A stretch of DNA of 64,000 bases, from contig CM062293.1 of assembly GCA_031216915.1 (NCBI GenBank), forward strand, positions 153,892,285-153,956,284. The letters run 5' to 3'. The DNA is from Pictodentalium vernedei. Its lineage: Eukaryota; Mollusca; Scaphopoda; Dentaliida; Dentaliidae. Shown here piece by piece: positions 56,280 to 64,000 of this stretch (its first letter is position 1; each line of letters begins with the position of its first letter). The notes under the pieces are model-generated. The model saw only the letters and a list, made by a program, of their open reading frames with translations. It was not told the DNA's origin and did no database searches. The translations under genes and the position numbers were made by a program.

Positions 56280-56420
56280 TTACAGGTCAAAGCAGACTGG
56301 TGGCTTGAGAGCTTGCAAATTGTGCAATCCTTTTCTCACTAACTGAAATATTTCAGATGAATGAATTTAAAAATAGACGATGGACTAGTTAAGAGCTAGA
56401 CTGGTTCCAAGTTAAAACAG
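56280..56420 (+). repeat. Dispersed repeat, related to 3290-3420 and 57060
   Basis: GGTGGCTTGAGAGCTTG and CTAGACTGGTTCCA-G occur here and near 3404 and 3350 (in swapped order), and GCGGCTGGAGAGCCTGCAAATT near 57066. A minor repeat family of unknown type. Confidence 0.45.
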
Positions 56421-56489
56421 CGTCTCATTTTATACGCTAGCCTGTGAATTATATGACTCGATGGAGATCGAGGGATATCCCTCAATAGC

Positions 56490-57005
56490 ATCCTAAATGA
56501 CGTCACGCTCCGCATCACGTCGCATTGAAGGAACGATCAGCTGATCTTTGTTAATATTTTGAATTGTACGCATTTGAGGTCCAATTGGACTGAATATTGT
56601 GCAATAAAATGTCTCGTAGCATATAACAAAAAAAGAAAATTTACTCTATTTTAGTCAGCAACTGGCATTATCTCATGAGTGTGGACCTAGCGTTCGTGAG
56701 AAATAATATTTTCAGGTCCACGCGATAAATTTTTGCAGTATCTTCCTGAATGACGTAACGCTTCATCGCATGACGGCGCCTTGACGGAACGATCAACAGA
56801 TCTTTGTTATTGTTTTGAAACTGTTAGCAGTTGAATTAGGCTGAATATTTCGCAATAGAATGTCACGTAACACATAATAAAAATAAAATATACGCTATTT
56901 TAGTGAACATCGGGAATTATCTCATTCGTGTGGACCTGGAAGTATTATTTTTCACTCGCACACACGCTCGTGAAAAATAAAACTTTCAGGTCCACAATCA
57001 TGATA
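56490..57005 (+). repeat. Tandem duplication of a roughly 253-bp unit
   Basis: ATGACGTCACGC...GAACGATCAGCTGATCTTTG (56498) recurs diverged as ATGACGTAACGC...GAACGATCAACAGATCTTTG (56751). Each unit ends in a dyad flanked by GTGTGGACCT and AGGTCCAC with GTGA-AAATAA inside. Confidence 0.75.
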
Positions 57006-57156
57006 TAATTCCCGATATGCACTAAAGTAGCGTAGATATCTTCTATGCATTCCCTACAGAATTTGACTGGCGGCTGGAGAGCCTGCAAATTGTGCCTTAT
57101 TGAAGGAAGTTCAAATGGTAATCCACCTATGTATCAGATGTTTACTTACAAAAACA

Positions 57157-57495
57157 TTATCTAAAATAGTACGTTATATTTGCACCGCAGAGTTGCAGTC
57201 GGCTTCCGAGTCGAACAGAGATGCGATTGCGTATGCGACACTTTTGCTGGACGTGTGAGTCGATTGTAACTATTCGAACTTTGTCACCAAAGAAACATGT
57301 GCTAAGTCCAAACCACGGCATTGCGGATTTGTTATTGGTGCGTTGTAAAACATCTAATATGTTGCTGAAATTGCTTTTAGTTCTTCCCGGGCGTCCCCAT
57401 CTTTTTTCTACACCAACGGGTCTAAAGTTGAAATCGTTCAGACCTTCCACCGCGCAACTACCTCTGAATTTCATGTTATTGAACCGTTCCACCAT
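57157..57495 (-). other. Open frame of unknown function
   Basis: From ATG 57495 the frame gives about 112 residues, basic, with GVEKRWGRPGRTKSNFSNIL and NNKSAMPWFGLSTCFFGDKV. PWFGL briefly recalls the start of the pantothenate kinase domain (PWFG-D-GGTL), but the required glycine-rich residues do not follow. There are no splice sites I would trust. It lies inside gene B's intron, on the same strand. Confidence 0.2.
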
Positions 57496-57760
57496 GTTAC
57501 TTAGTGATTGCACTTTGTGAGATGGAGGCGGCAAAAATAAGCAATATGCTTGTTGTTCAATCCTATTTTGAGAATAGTTTGTTTGTCATCATTGTCCATT
57601 ACACCCAATACATTTTTTGTATGTTTATGTCTTCTTTCACAATAAAATATTATTTAAACTAAAAAAGTGTCTGATGAATCGACACTTGTCTTTTTTCGAC
57701 GAAGCTATCTTTAGAAACAGATTTTTCCAACAGCTTCTTTTAAACAAGTTTGGGTTCGTA

Positions 57761-59350
57761 TATACACATGGAACTTAATTAAGCACCCCCTGAAATGTTT
57801 CATGACACTGACATTGCTGTTACTGATTATTAGGTGTTAATGATTGCTATGTCTTGCAGTACATTCCTTATAATGAAACATGATGTTTCTCGTTGTTAGC
57901 GTACCCAAAACACATCCCATTGTTCACGTGAAGCATGCTTTCAACAAATGTCACAAAACACTATCATCCACATGCAATATCCGGGTATAAAACAAGGAAA
58001 TTTGTCACTTCTTGTATCAATAAATGTTGACATGGCAAGGAGGAGACCGCCAGGGGCACTAAGATGGCAAACCGTTGGCATGCATGAAACAGGCATGTCA
58101 TTCAAAGCTATTGGAAGGCAGCTTGGCTATAGTCATTCTGCCATCAGTATACTTGTTCGAAAACATCACCAAGCCAACGATGTCAATGACGGCCAAGGTC
58201 CGGACACTCCAAAAGAACTCTCTTCGGGGAGATCGGAGTCTGGGCCTCCTCAATAGGCGTGAACCCTTTGCTTCAAGTGGTGTTTTGAAGCGCCTTTGGC
58301 TCCCCGTTTGCGCAATAGAACTGTCGAAAACCGTCTCAAAGTACCGGGTATGAGGTCCACAAGGGTCATCAAGCGCCCAGCTCTGTCCGAACAGCATCAA
58401 AACGACGTTAGGAGTGGTGTATGGCACGACAACATTGGAATCTCAAGACGTGGAGGAGAGTCCATTGGTCAGACGAGAGTAGGTTCCTGCTTCGGGTCAC
58501 AGATGGTCGCATGAGAGTGTGGAGGCATAGAAATACTGCTCACGCCCCAGGAATATCAAACCTATTGTTCCTTATCGTGGAGGCTCAGTAATAATCTGGA
58601 GATGCCTCTCTCATGATTGTAGACTAGATATAGTGACTGTCCGTTGGAATCTCAATGGTTATCGGCACATCCGGGACATTCTCAATCCGGTTGTCTTGCC
58701 TCATTTTGACAACCATCCGCTGGCCACTCGCCCTGTATTCATGGACGACAATGCAAGGCCACATCGTTTCCATGCTGTGAGAGCATTCTGTGAGAGCATT
58801 TCCTCAGAACAACGCTATACAACACTACCTTGGCCTGCAATGAGCCCTGATTTGAATCCCTAAGAACACATTTGGGACTTTCTTGGACGTCGTGTGCAAG
58901 CAAGGGAACCGCCTATATAGAATGTGGCCGATTTGAAGCTGCATTGCACGAGGAGAGGCAGCAGTTGCCTCTGGACTGTATCAAAATGTTCACTCCTAGC
59001 ATAAGGTGGAGGGTTCAGGCTTCATCCAGGGACGTGGTGGATACACTCGCTACTGACGTTAGACAACTGCTATTGTGTTCGGAAGACCACAAGTAACATT
59101 TTTGTCAGTAATTACCGGGATTGTTTCCCCATGAACCGTTCCGGTACCATACTTGTCGAGAGAATGTTTTCCATCAGAAACATTAGTGACAGATATGTGT
59201 AATTAGTGTGTTGTCTTTCATTTGTCAATAGACAATTCTTTCCGCAAACAATCACTTTTGCCTTCTGAAAGATAGCATGAAAGTAATGGCAGTTTCTATT
59301 AACACCACTGCGAAAAAACAGGGATTGCTTAATTACGTTCCATGTGTATA
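57761..59350 (+). mobile_element. Complete Tc1/mariner-type element with terminal inverted repeats
   Basis: The left end TATACACATGGAACTTAATT (57761) and the right end complement (59327-59350) match over 24 bases with one mismatch, and TA lies at both borders, as expected for Tc1/mariner target duplication. The inside encodes a broken transposase on the plus strand. Element length 1.6 kb is normal for the superfamily. It sits in OATP gene B's intron just upstream of the 59765 acceptor. Confidence 0.9.
58032..59096 (+). pseudogene. Tc1-like transposase, inactivated
   Basis: ATG at 58032 starts MARRRPPGALRWQTVGMHE, a helix-turn-helix DNA-binding region with AIGRQLGYSHSAISILVRKH. Frames then shift several times; RPVFMDDNARPHRFHAVRAF holds the second catalytic Asp (58730-58790), and PWPAMSPDLNP-stop-EHIWDFLGRRV shows a stop codon (58861) just before the catalytic Glu. 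The stop and frameshifts make it inactive. Family: Tc1 of the Tc1/mariner group. Confidence 0.88.
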
Positions 59351-59424
59351 TTTATATGTTTTATATTTACACACGTTTGATTTTTTGGAGTTTTTTATTA
59401 AATATACAAAGTAACATGACGTAC

Positions 59425-59765
59425 CGTTCCGTTCTTCACAGCACAACCAGCATGACACGCTGAATAATACGTTACACCCTCTTCTACATCACATACAGGG
59501 AGAAAAGTCGAAGTGTCACAGAAACAACTTTTCAGACAGGAGGTATCATTCAGTGTGCTCCCATATTTAACACCAATGGCATTCCAGTCAGCTCTGACGT
59601 CTTGCTGCGGACAGCTCAAGAAAAAGAATGCGATATTTAACAGAACGATGAAAGCGTGTACAATTACCAAGGTCTGGATACAGGCTTTTGGGGAGAGTTT
59701 GAATCTCGAAATAATTCTCCCACCAATCATTGCTCCTGTCGATGCCGCCAACACTTGGCAACTAC
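59425..59765 (-). CDS. OATP gene B, exon with TM9 region and Kazal-like loop
   Basis: Acceptor TTTTCCTCAACAG, donor AACG/GTACGT. Residues begin (G)SCQVLAASTGAMIGGRIISR, the conserved GA-GG-RF-L helix, then ACIQTLVIVHAFIVLLNIAF as a membrane segment. The large extracellular loop follows, with DTSCLKSCFCDTSTFLPVCD, EGVTYYSACHAGC and VKNGT. C-x-C-x(5-8)-PVC and Y-S-(P/A)CHAGC are the Kazal-like features of OATP loop 9-10, whose cysteines are disulphide bonded in the family. Potential N-glycosylation sites are NDT and NGT. Phase 1 in, 0 out. Confidence 0.96.
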
Positions 59766-60139
59766 CTGTTGAGGAAAAGTTTATATGAGAAGATGTGACA
59801 GTGGCGTCCATAGACTGTTTTATTAAGCCTGAGTGGTCATGTCCAGTTTTCCTATTTGGCTGCGGTTCGCTGGTAACTTCTTCGCAATTTCAAGCTCACC
59901 AAGAGCGTAAAAACTGGGGTAGGGAAAGGGGGCAAATTTCCTCCCCCAAAGTTCTCTACGAATAACTGAAATTTCACTTGTCTCGACAAAAAAGTACAGC
60001 TCCATATTTAACAAACTGCCCCATCGGGTGGAAACATTGTTGGCCTTTAATGTCGAGAAAATGCAATTTTGGGGCTCTACATTTACCAAATTTATTGGTG
60101 TTTAAGGTAATATATTTCTGCACAATGGCTAAACATGAC

Positions 60140-60300
60140 CATGACAGTTTTACGGGTGAAGGAAGCCGGAGTACCCGGAGAGAACCACCGAGCAACGGCG
60201 AGCATCTGTCAGCTCCCCAACTAACTAACCCCACAAAGCAGGGTTAGCATTGGTTGAAGACAGGTGCACTATCGACGTGCAGTACGCTTTTAGTGATGAA
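60140..60300 (-). repeat. SINE fragment related to 28102-28434
   Basis: GGAGTACCCGGAGAGAACCACCGAGCAACGGCGAGC and a GGTGCACTATCGACGTGCAG block match the body of the full-length SINE at 28.1-28.4 kb. The tRNA-like head and the tail are absent. Confidence 0.65.
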
Positions 60301-60309
60301 CTATAATAC

Positions 60310-60775
60310 CCGCAGAGTAATATTCCAACTACATCATCAGGACATGCCTACTACGAAGGTATGCCTTGATGATGTAGTTAGACTATTTTATTAGTCGAAA
60401 CTTGAGCCATCACAGTCGAGACAGATCTAGTTTATAGCACCAATCACCCATCAGTCATCTTAACCCCTTGCACACTGATGTCAAAATATCTAAATTTCAG
60501 GCAGAAAAAAATTCCCATAATGCAACTGGAAATTTAACCAATTCAATCTCGTTTGACAGAGCTCATTGAGCTCTGTCAAACGAGATTGAACTGGTTAAAT
60601 TTCTAGATGCATTATGGGAAAAAAACGCTTCCTGAAATTTTGGTATTTTGACATCAGTGTGAAGGGGGGTTAAAGACGCATCTGATTCAATTCGAGGTTT
60701 GATTCGATTTCGAATAACAGACATGATTTGGTTTGAGATTCGATTCGAATAAAAAATGTGTCATTCGCAGTGCCC
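60310..60775 (+). repeat. Dispersed repeat I, copy split by a TTAA element
   Basis: Left part 60310-60460 and right part 60674-60775 match 31010-31150 and 31151-31245 respectively. Between them is the palindromic element 60460-60673. Homology stops and resumes at the element borders. Confidence 0.75.
60460..60673. mobile_element. Family C palindromic TTAA element
   Basis: Starts TTAACCCCTTGCACACTGAT and ends CACTGATG-type complement plus GAAGGGGGGTTAA (terminal repeats of about 30 bases: CACTGATGTCAAAATA). The central dyad TCAATCTCGTTTGACAGAGC with its complement around TCATTGA gives arms of about 60 bases with few mismatches. No coding. A decayed relative is at 35395-35580. Confidence 0.88.
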
Positions 60776-61322
60776 TAGATTCTGTTATAAGTAGAGGAGA
60801 AAGGCAATCGGAAACTTTCGACAAGATCGTGACAGCATAATTCCAAGATACACAAATTCTCAAAACACGGATTTTTGGAGAAAAAAGCAATGCAATGCGA
60901 TGAGTTGGTATAGTATAAGAGAACACTGTTAACTTGTATTACTTGATTAGTATCATATCGGTCTAAATATTAGCCCTAGGTAACTTATCAGTCGGAGACC
61001 GAATGCCGAAAGCTGATTTGAAGTTACCGAGGGGTGTTATCTCTGCCGACATAAACCTAACCTAATAACCGCTTTATTTATTAAACCCAAACAAATAATT
61101 ACAAAATGTTCTTAGATCTATTACAGTTTTCTGACAATTACTTTTCATTTTTTATAAAGTCCAAAGTTTCTTCTTCTCGTAGTTCAGTTATCCAAACGTT
61201 GCGGCTACCACGGTATGGAAGGCGCGACGTTCAGATCGTGGAAATCTTAGTTTGCGTTGAATTTTCTGTACAACTCTCTTCTTTTTTATCTTCATCAACC
61301 TAATATTTACTTATAGGCATAT

Positions 61323-61574
61323 TTAACCCTTTACCTAACGTGAAAAGCAGACGACACTTGCAAAAAAAATTCTTGAATAACTAATTTTTTTCATTTTTTG
61401 TCTCAAAAACATAGGTTATGACCCCCCGTTGGAACGAGCTCGACGAGCTCGTTCCAACGAGGGGTCATAACCTATGTTTTTGAGACAAAAAATGAAAAAA
61501 ATAGTGAAAATTAATTGGCGATTTTTGAGAATAGCGCTGGCCGGTTTTGGCCGTTACGTTGGGTAAAGGGTTAA
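61323..61574 (-). mobile_element. Palindromic TTAA MITE, subfamily 1, copy at 61.3 kb (reversed)
   Basis: TTAACCCTTTACCTAACGTG with GCAGACGACACTTGC at the left; GGCCGGTTTTGGCCGTTACG and AAAGGGTTAA at the right. The core is AACGAGCTCGACGAGCTCGT with one arm mismatch (CCCCCCGTT versus AACGAGGGG). Confidence 0.94.
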
Positions 61575-61866
61575 ATCCTCGCCATTCAGATACTACTCCC
61601 CTTTGCCTGGGAACGCCAATTTTACTGCTTGATTACTCTCGACGAATAACGGTGAACGGTTTTGCTGTAAGCAAAATGGCTGCGCTTCACAACATATCAA
61701 GGGGAACAATTCTAACTCGGTTTATAGCGGCCGAAGTCGCGTCATATCAGCCAAGTATAAATCCATATCTGCCGAGCTTGATAGCGGGAATTCTGGGAAA
61801 GAAAATTATATCTGATAAGTTAAAACGTGTGAATAACTTGGGCGACTTGCCTGCAATTAAACTTAC

Positions 61867-62031
61867 CCATAATTAGATTAGCTTTCCACGCAGGAATGGT
61901 AAACTGGGATTCTATATACTTAGCATTGAAAGCTACAGATCCTGCTATCGTCACGTAAAAAACTCCCTGGGCAATCACTAAGGGGCAGTACACGGGGTTG
62001 GCGGCCAATCGAATCAGAGTCCTTGCAAAAC
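61867..62031 (-). CDS. OATP gene B, exon with TM7-TM8 region
   Basis: Acceptor TAATTTCAG, donor ATGG/GTAAGT. It encodes (G)FARTLIRLAANPVYCPLVI, AQGVFYVTIAGSVAFNAKYI and ESQFTIPAWKANLIMG, matching the OATP pattern L-(K/R)NP-F followed by G-(Y/F)L-ESQF. This is the first gene B exon in the window. It enters with a split codon, so an upstream exon equivalent to 4298-4489 of gene A must lie further right. Confidence 0.95.
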
Positions 62032-62410
62032 CTGAAATTAATAATGTTTAGAGTTACATCATTAAAAAAAACCTTCTCGAGGCAACAATAATAATAAATG
62101 GATCGTTTATTCAACTAAGCTGAACAGTTTATTCAAGGTTTATAGCTTCACTCTTTTGTGGCAAAGGCAGAATTTTGACGATACGGTTGAATAACTCTAC
62201 CAACGCCGCGACAAATTGAATGCGCCCGCCATTATTATCTATCACATATTGAGAATTAATTTTACATGGTATTCCTTCCAGAATACCTAGTTTGTTACGC
62301 TTAGAAGAATTAAAAAACACGATGTCTTTAACTGGTTGAGTGCTAAAACCCACTATCATGGACCTAAGAAAAAGTGCTGAAAACAACTATAGTAGCCTTA
62401 CACTGTTTGC

Positions 62411-63420
62411 ACTAATTTGTTGTTGGCGATTGATCACCCGAAACTGAACTGATTGCGAAATAACTGAACAAATGTCTAAAACTGAAGTATACGGCGAGTT
62501 CAATTTGCATGAAAATAGGGAAGAAGAAATAGAGTCGATATATGAAGGGCATAATGAATATCCAGAAGAAGAAGAAGAAGAGAATGAGTACGCAAATTTG
62601 GTTGGCGATAACATGTGTTCTTTTTGTTGATAGTTGTCAAATGAATTGTTGAGTGTCCTAAAAATTGTTTTTATAGTTTTCTTTCTGTTGATAATTGCCA
62701 AATAAATTGCTGAGTGTCTCTAATGCAATAAGCACAGAACGAGACGCGCGTGTGAATGGGTTAATCGATATGGCCCTTGTCCCATCGTGGAAGGATAAAA
62801 CTTGAGGCCCATAGCCTTCCGTTTTATTCTTCCGCACTGACACTCGTGCCATATTGCTTATTCTATTCACATGCGCGTGTCGTTTGTGTGTGTTCTCGCA
62901 TTTCTTTCCGACATATGAGGCTTCATAGAGTTGTGGCAAGGAAAGCGAGCCCAGAGTTTTTTTTCCAGATCGCGACGCAGTCTTGATCCTGTCGAAAATT
63001 CTCTTTTCAATTGAGAACATCGGTATCGTATTTTTAGACCACAGATAACAGAGTTGTACAGTACAGCCGCCGTGGACTGGTTGTAATCCATGCGTTGGCA
63101 ACGATGTCCACGTTTGCGTTTACCAGGTAAATCCTCAGCCACAAAACTTTAATTTATGAAGCACTAAAAATTAAATTGTGGTGATTATTCCTATAATTTG
63201 TGTTTGAAATCTAATAATAATGCGTCTGTGGAAATATTGCACATCCACGGAAAGTGAGCAGTCCACGGCTGTCGCACTGTATCACCTCGTTAAAAAAAGT
63301 CTCTCAATGATTTCTTAATGTTACAAACAAAAGAGCCATTCAAACGTATTTTACAATTTTAGCATCTGAACATGTATACCAATCAATAATGATATGTTGC
63401 CTAGACTGACGTCCACGGCT
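62411..63420 (+). repeat. Composite dispersed repeat E, copy 3, with repeat G inserted
   Basis: Order matches copy 1: GATCACCCGAAACTGAACTG (62430), acidic ORF, TGTCAAATGAATTGTTGAGT (62634), hairpin part with ATCGATATGGCCCTTG and GACACTCGTGCCATATTG (62764-62855), and terminal block ACAATTTTAGCATCTGAACA (63353). Between hairpin and terminal block lies repeat G (63060-63260), absent from copy 1. It occupies the intron of gene B equivalent to that holding copy 1 in gene A. Confidence 0.65.
62472..62630 (+). other. Small acidic ORF (52 codons) within repeat E, second copy
   Basis: Open from ATG to TGA with NEYPEEEEEENEYANLVGDN and the same ending (NMCSF) as 3657-3809. Two extra Glu codons keep the frame. 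See the first copy for the lack of selection signal. Function unknown. Confidence 0.3.
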
Positions 63421-63442
63421 AGGCAGGGTTGCAGTCCGTGTG

Positions 63443-63745
63443 TCAAAAAGGTAAAAGGAATTTGTTCGGGATGGTCCGCGGTATGCTGGGGGGCTTCCGG
63501 TCGCTCTTATTGCCATCCTCAATGGAAGGAGGAGTGACTGGGGGCTCATCAGCGTGCTGTGGACAATCCCGAATAATCAGTCCACAAATTAAGTTCCACG
63601 ATGCGATTTTAACCATCCAAGTAAGCATTATTGTGATGCTGAATGCGCAGGAAGCCCAGCTACACATCGCCCTTATGACATGTTTGGAGATGCCGTGAGG
63701 CTGTGCCTTTTTTGGATTAGTTTGGATGTGATTTTTGTCATCCAT
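63443..63745 (-). CDS. Hypothetical small membrane protein or exon
   Basis: ATG at 63745 opens 100 codons: a polar start, a long hydrophobic segment (MCSWASCAFSITIMLTW and KIASWNLICGLII), then RDCPQHADEPPVTPP and a basic, Pro-rich tail. The short pattern of a hydrophobic helix followed by a polar residue and DCP recalls TMEM272-like membrane proteins, but only faintly. It sits where the gene A layout would predict the OATP signature exon of gene B, yet has no DPRW block. The antisense strand is also open. It could be a separate gene, an exon or chance. Confidence 0.28.
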   Translation of the reverse strand: MDDKNHIQTNPKKAQPHGISKHVIRAMCSWASCAFSITIMLTWMVKIASWNLICGLIIRDCPQHADEPPVTPPSIEDGNKSDRKPPSIPRTIPNKFLLPF

Positions 63746-63837
63746 GCTCTGGTTCTAAACTTACGGCAATAATTCCTAACACTAATTATCTCCTGGCTGG
63801 CTGGCTCGCTGGAGAATGCGTCTGTGTGTGTACTAAT

Positions 63838-63905
63838 CGTCGCCTGAGTGCTAGAATGTCCTATGTCCCCTATGGGACATAGGACATTCTAGCACTCAGG
63901 CGACG
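63838..63905. repeat. Perfect 68-bp palindrome (32-bp arms, 4-base spacer)
   Basis: 63838-63869 (CGTCGCCTGAGTGCTAGAAT...) and 63874-63905 are exact reverse complements around CTAT. No relation to the TTAA families. A hairpin or small foldback; an assembly fold-back artefact is also possible. Confidence 0.85.
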
Positions 63906-64000
63906 TAATAACTATGTGCGTAGACATATATATGCGTTCTGTCGTGTCTACATGTAAAGGATTGTCCCCTTTCAGCACCTAGCGTAGAGCATGGGTCTAC

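Larger units (their letters stand above)
40453..62031 (-). other. OATP gene B, 3' half (five exons to the stop codon)
   Basis: Five exons (61867-62031, 59425-59765, 54803-54963, 48007-48071, 40453-41051) have GT-AG borders and compatible phases throughout, giving about 444 codons that cover TM7-TM12, the Kazal-like extracellular loop and the cytoplasmic tail of an organic anion transporter. No frameshift or stop interrupts them, so the gene looks functional. The 5' half is beyond the right edge. It is in tandem with gene A on the same strand, about 24 kb apart, as expected from a local gene duplication. Confidence 0.92.

Noticed and set aside
57220..57310. Pantothenate kinase fragment (AMPWFGL)
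   Set aside because: Only five residues match. The glycine-rich nucleotide-binding residues that must follow are absent.
9100..61574. Repeated palindromic units resembling CRISPR repeats
   Set aside because: Units are about 250 bases, kilobases apart, flanked by TTAA, in both orientations and in a eukaryotic gene context. They are transposons, not an array.
63443..63700. OATP signature exon of gene B
   Set aside because: One frame shows LGFL after a stop codon, but no DPRW or GAWW and no matching splice sites. The similarity is too short to claim.

Overview
The window is animal nuclear DNA, AT-rich and dominated by transposons and intron sequence. A spiralian, most likely a mollusc, is suggested by split OATP genes, Penelope-type, Tc1-type, Crypton-type and CR1/Jockey-like elements, tRNA-headed SINEs with (TAAA)n tails, and degenerate satellite-like repeats of a kind I associate with mollusc genomes. 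No species can be named from the sequence. There is no operon structure, and no CRISPR array, rRNA or convincing tRNA gene. The host genes I can support are two tandem organic anion transporter genes (OATP/SLCO, major facilitator superfamily), both on the minus strand. Gene B enters from the right edge. Its 3' half has five exons (62.03, 59.77, 54.96, 48.07 and 41.05 kb) that join in a consistent reading frame from about TM7 to a stop codon at 40453. Gene A lies downstream on the same strand. Its 5' half has three in-phase exons (16.68, 6.73 and 4.49 kb) running from the N-terminal region to the exon with the OATP signature DPRWIGAWWLGFL, then continues past the left edge. The first coding exon of A, between about 17 and 40 kb, was not found. 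Layout from left to right: a decayed LINE (minus, 1-2.7 kb); a composite repeat with a small acidic ORF (3.5-4.2 kb); gene A exons with a long-TIR element, a SINE, a satellite-like block, an inverted pair of Penelope remnants and palindromic MITEs in its introns (4.3-16.7 kb); a hairpin MITE and a frameshifted Crypton-like tyrosine recombinase (16.8-18.7 kb); intergenic DNA with palindromic MITEs, SINEs and dispersed repeats (19-37 kb); a second LINE (37-39 kb); gene B exons with introns carrying a third LINE, two Tc1-like elements and many MITEs (40.4-62 kb); and a second composite repeat, a small ORF and a perfect palindrome at the right edge. The most striking feature is a set of about 250-bp elements that begin TTAACCCTTT, end AAAGGGTTAA and fold on a central palindrome. 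Nine well-preserved copies belong to one subfamily, four to a second, and several more are decayed. TTAA target sites and CCC termini fit non-autonomous piggyBac-type elements. One copy carries a perfect 117-bp palindrome. At least three unrelated internal sequences share the same style of ends, and for one of them a natural near-empty site is visible elsewhere in the window.
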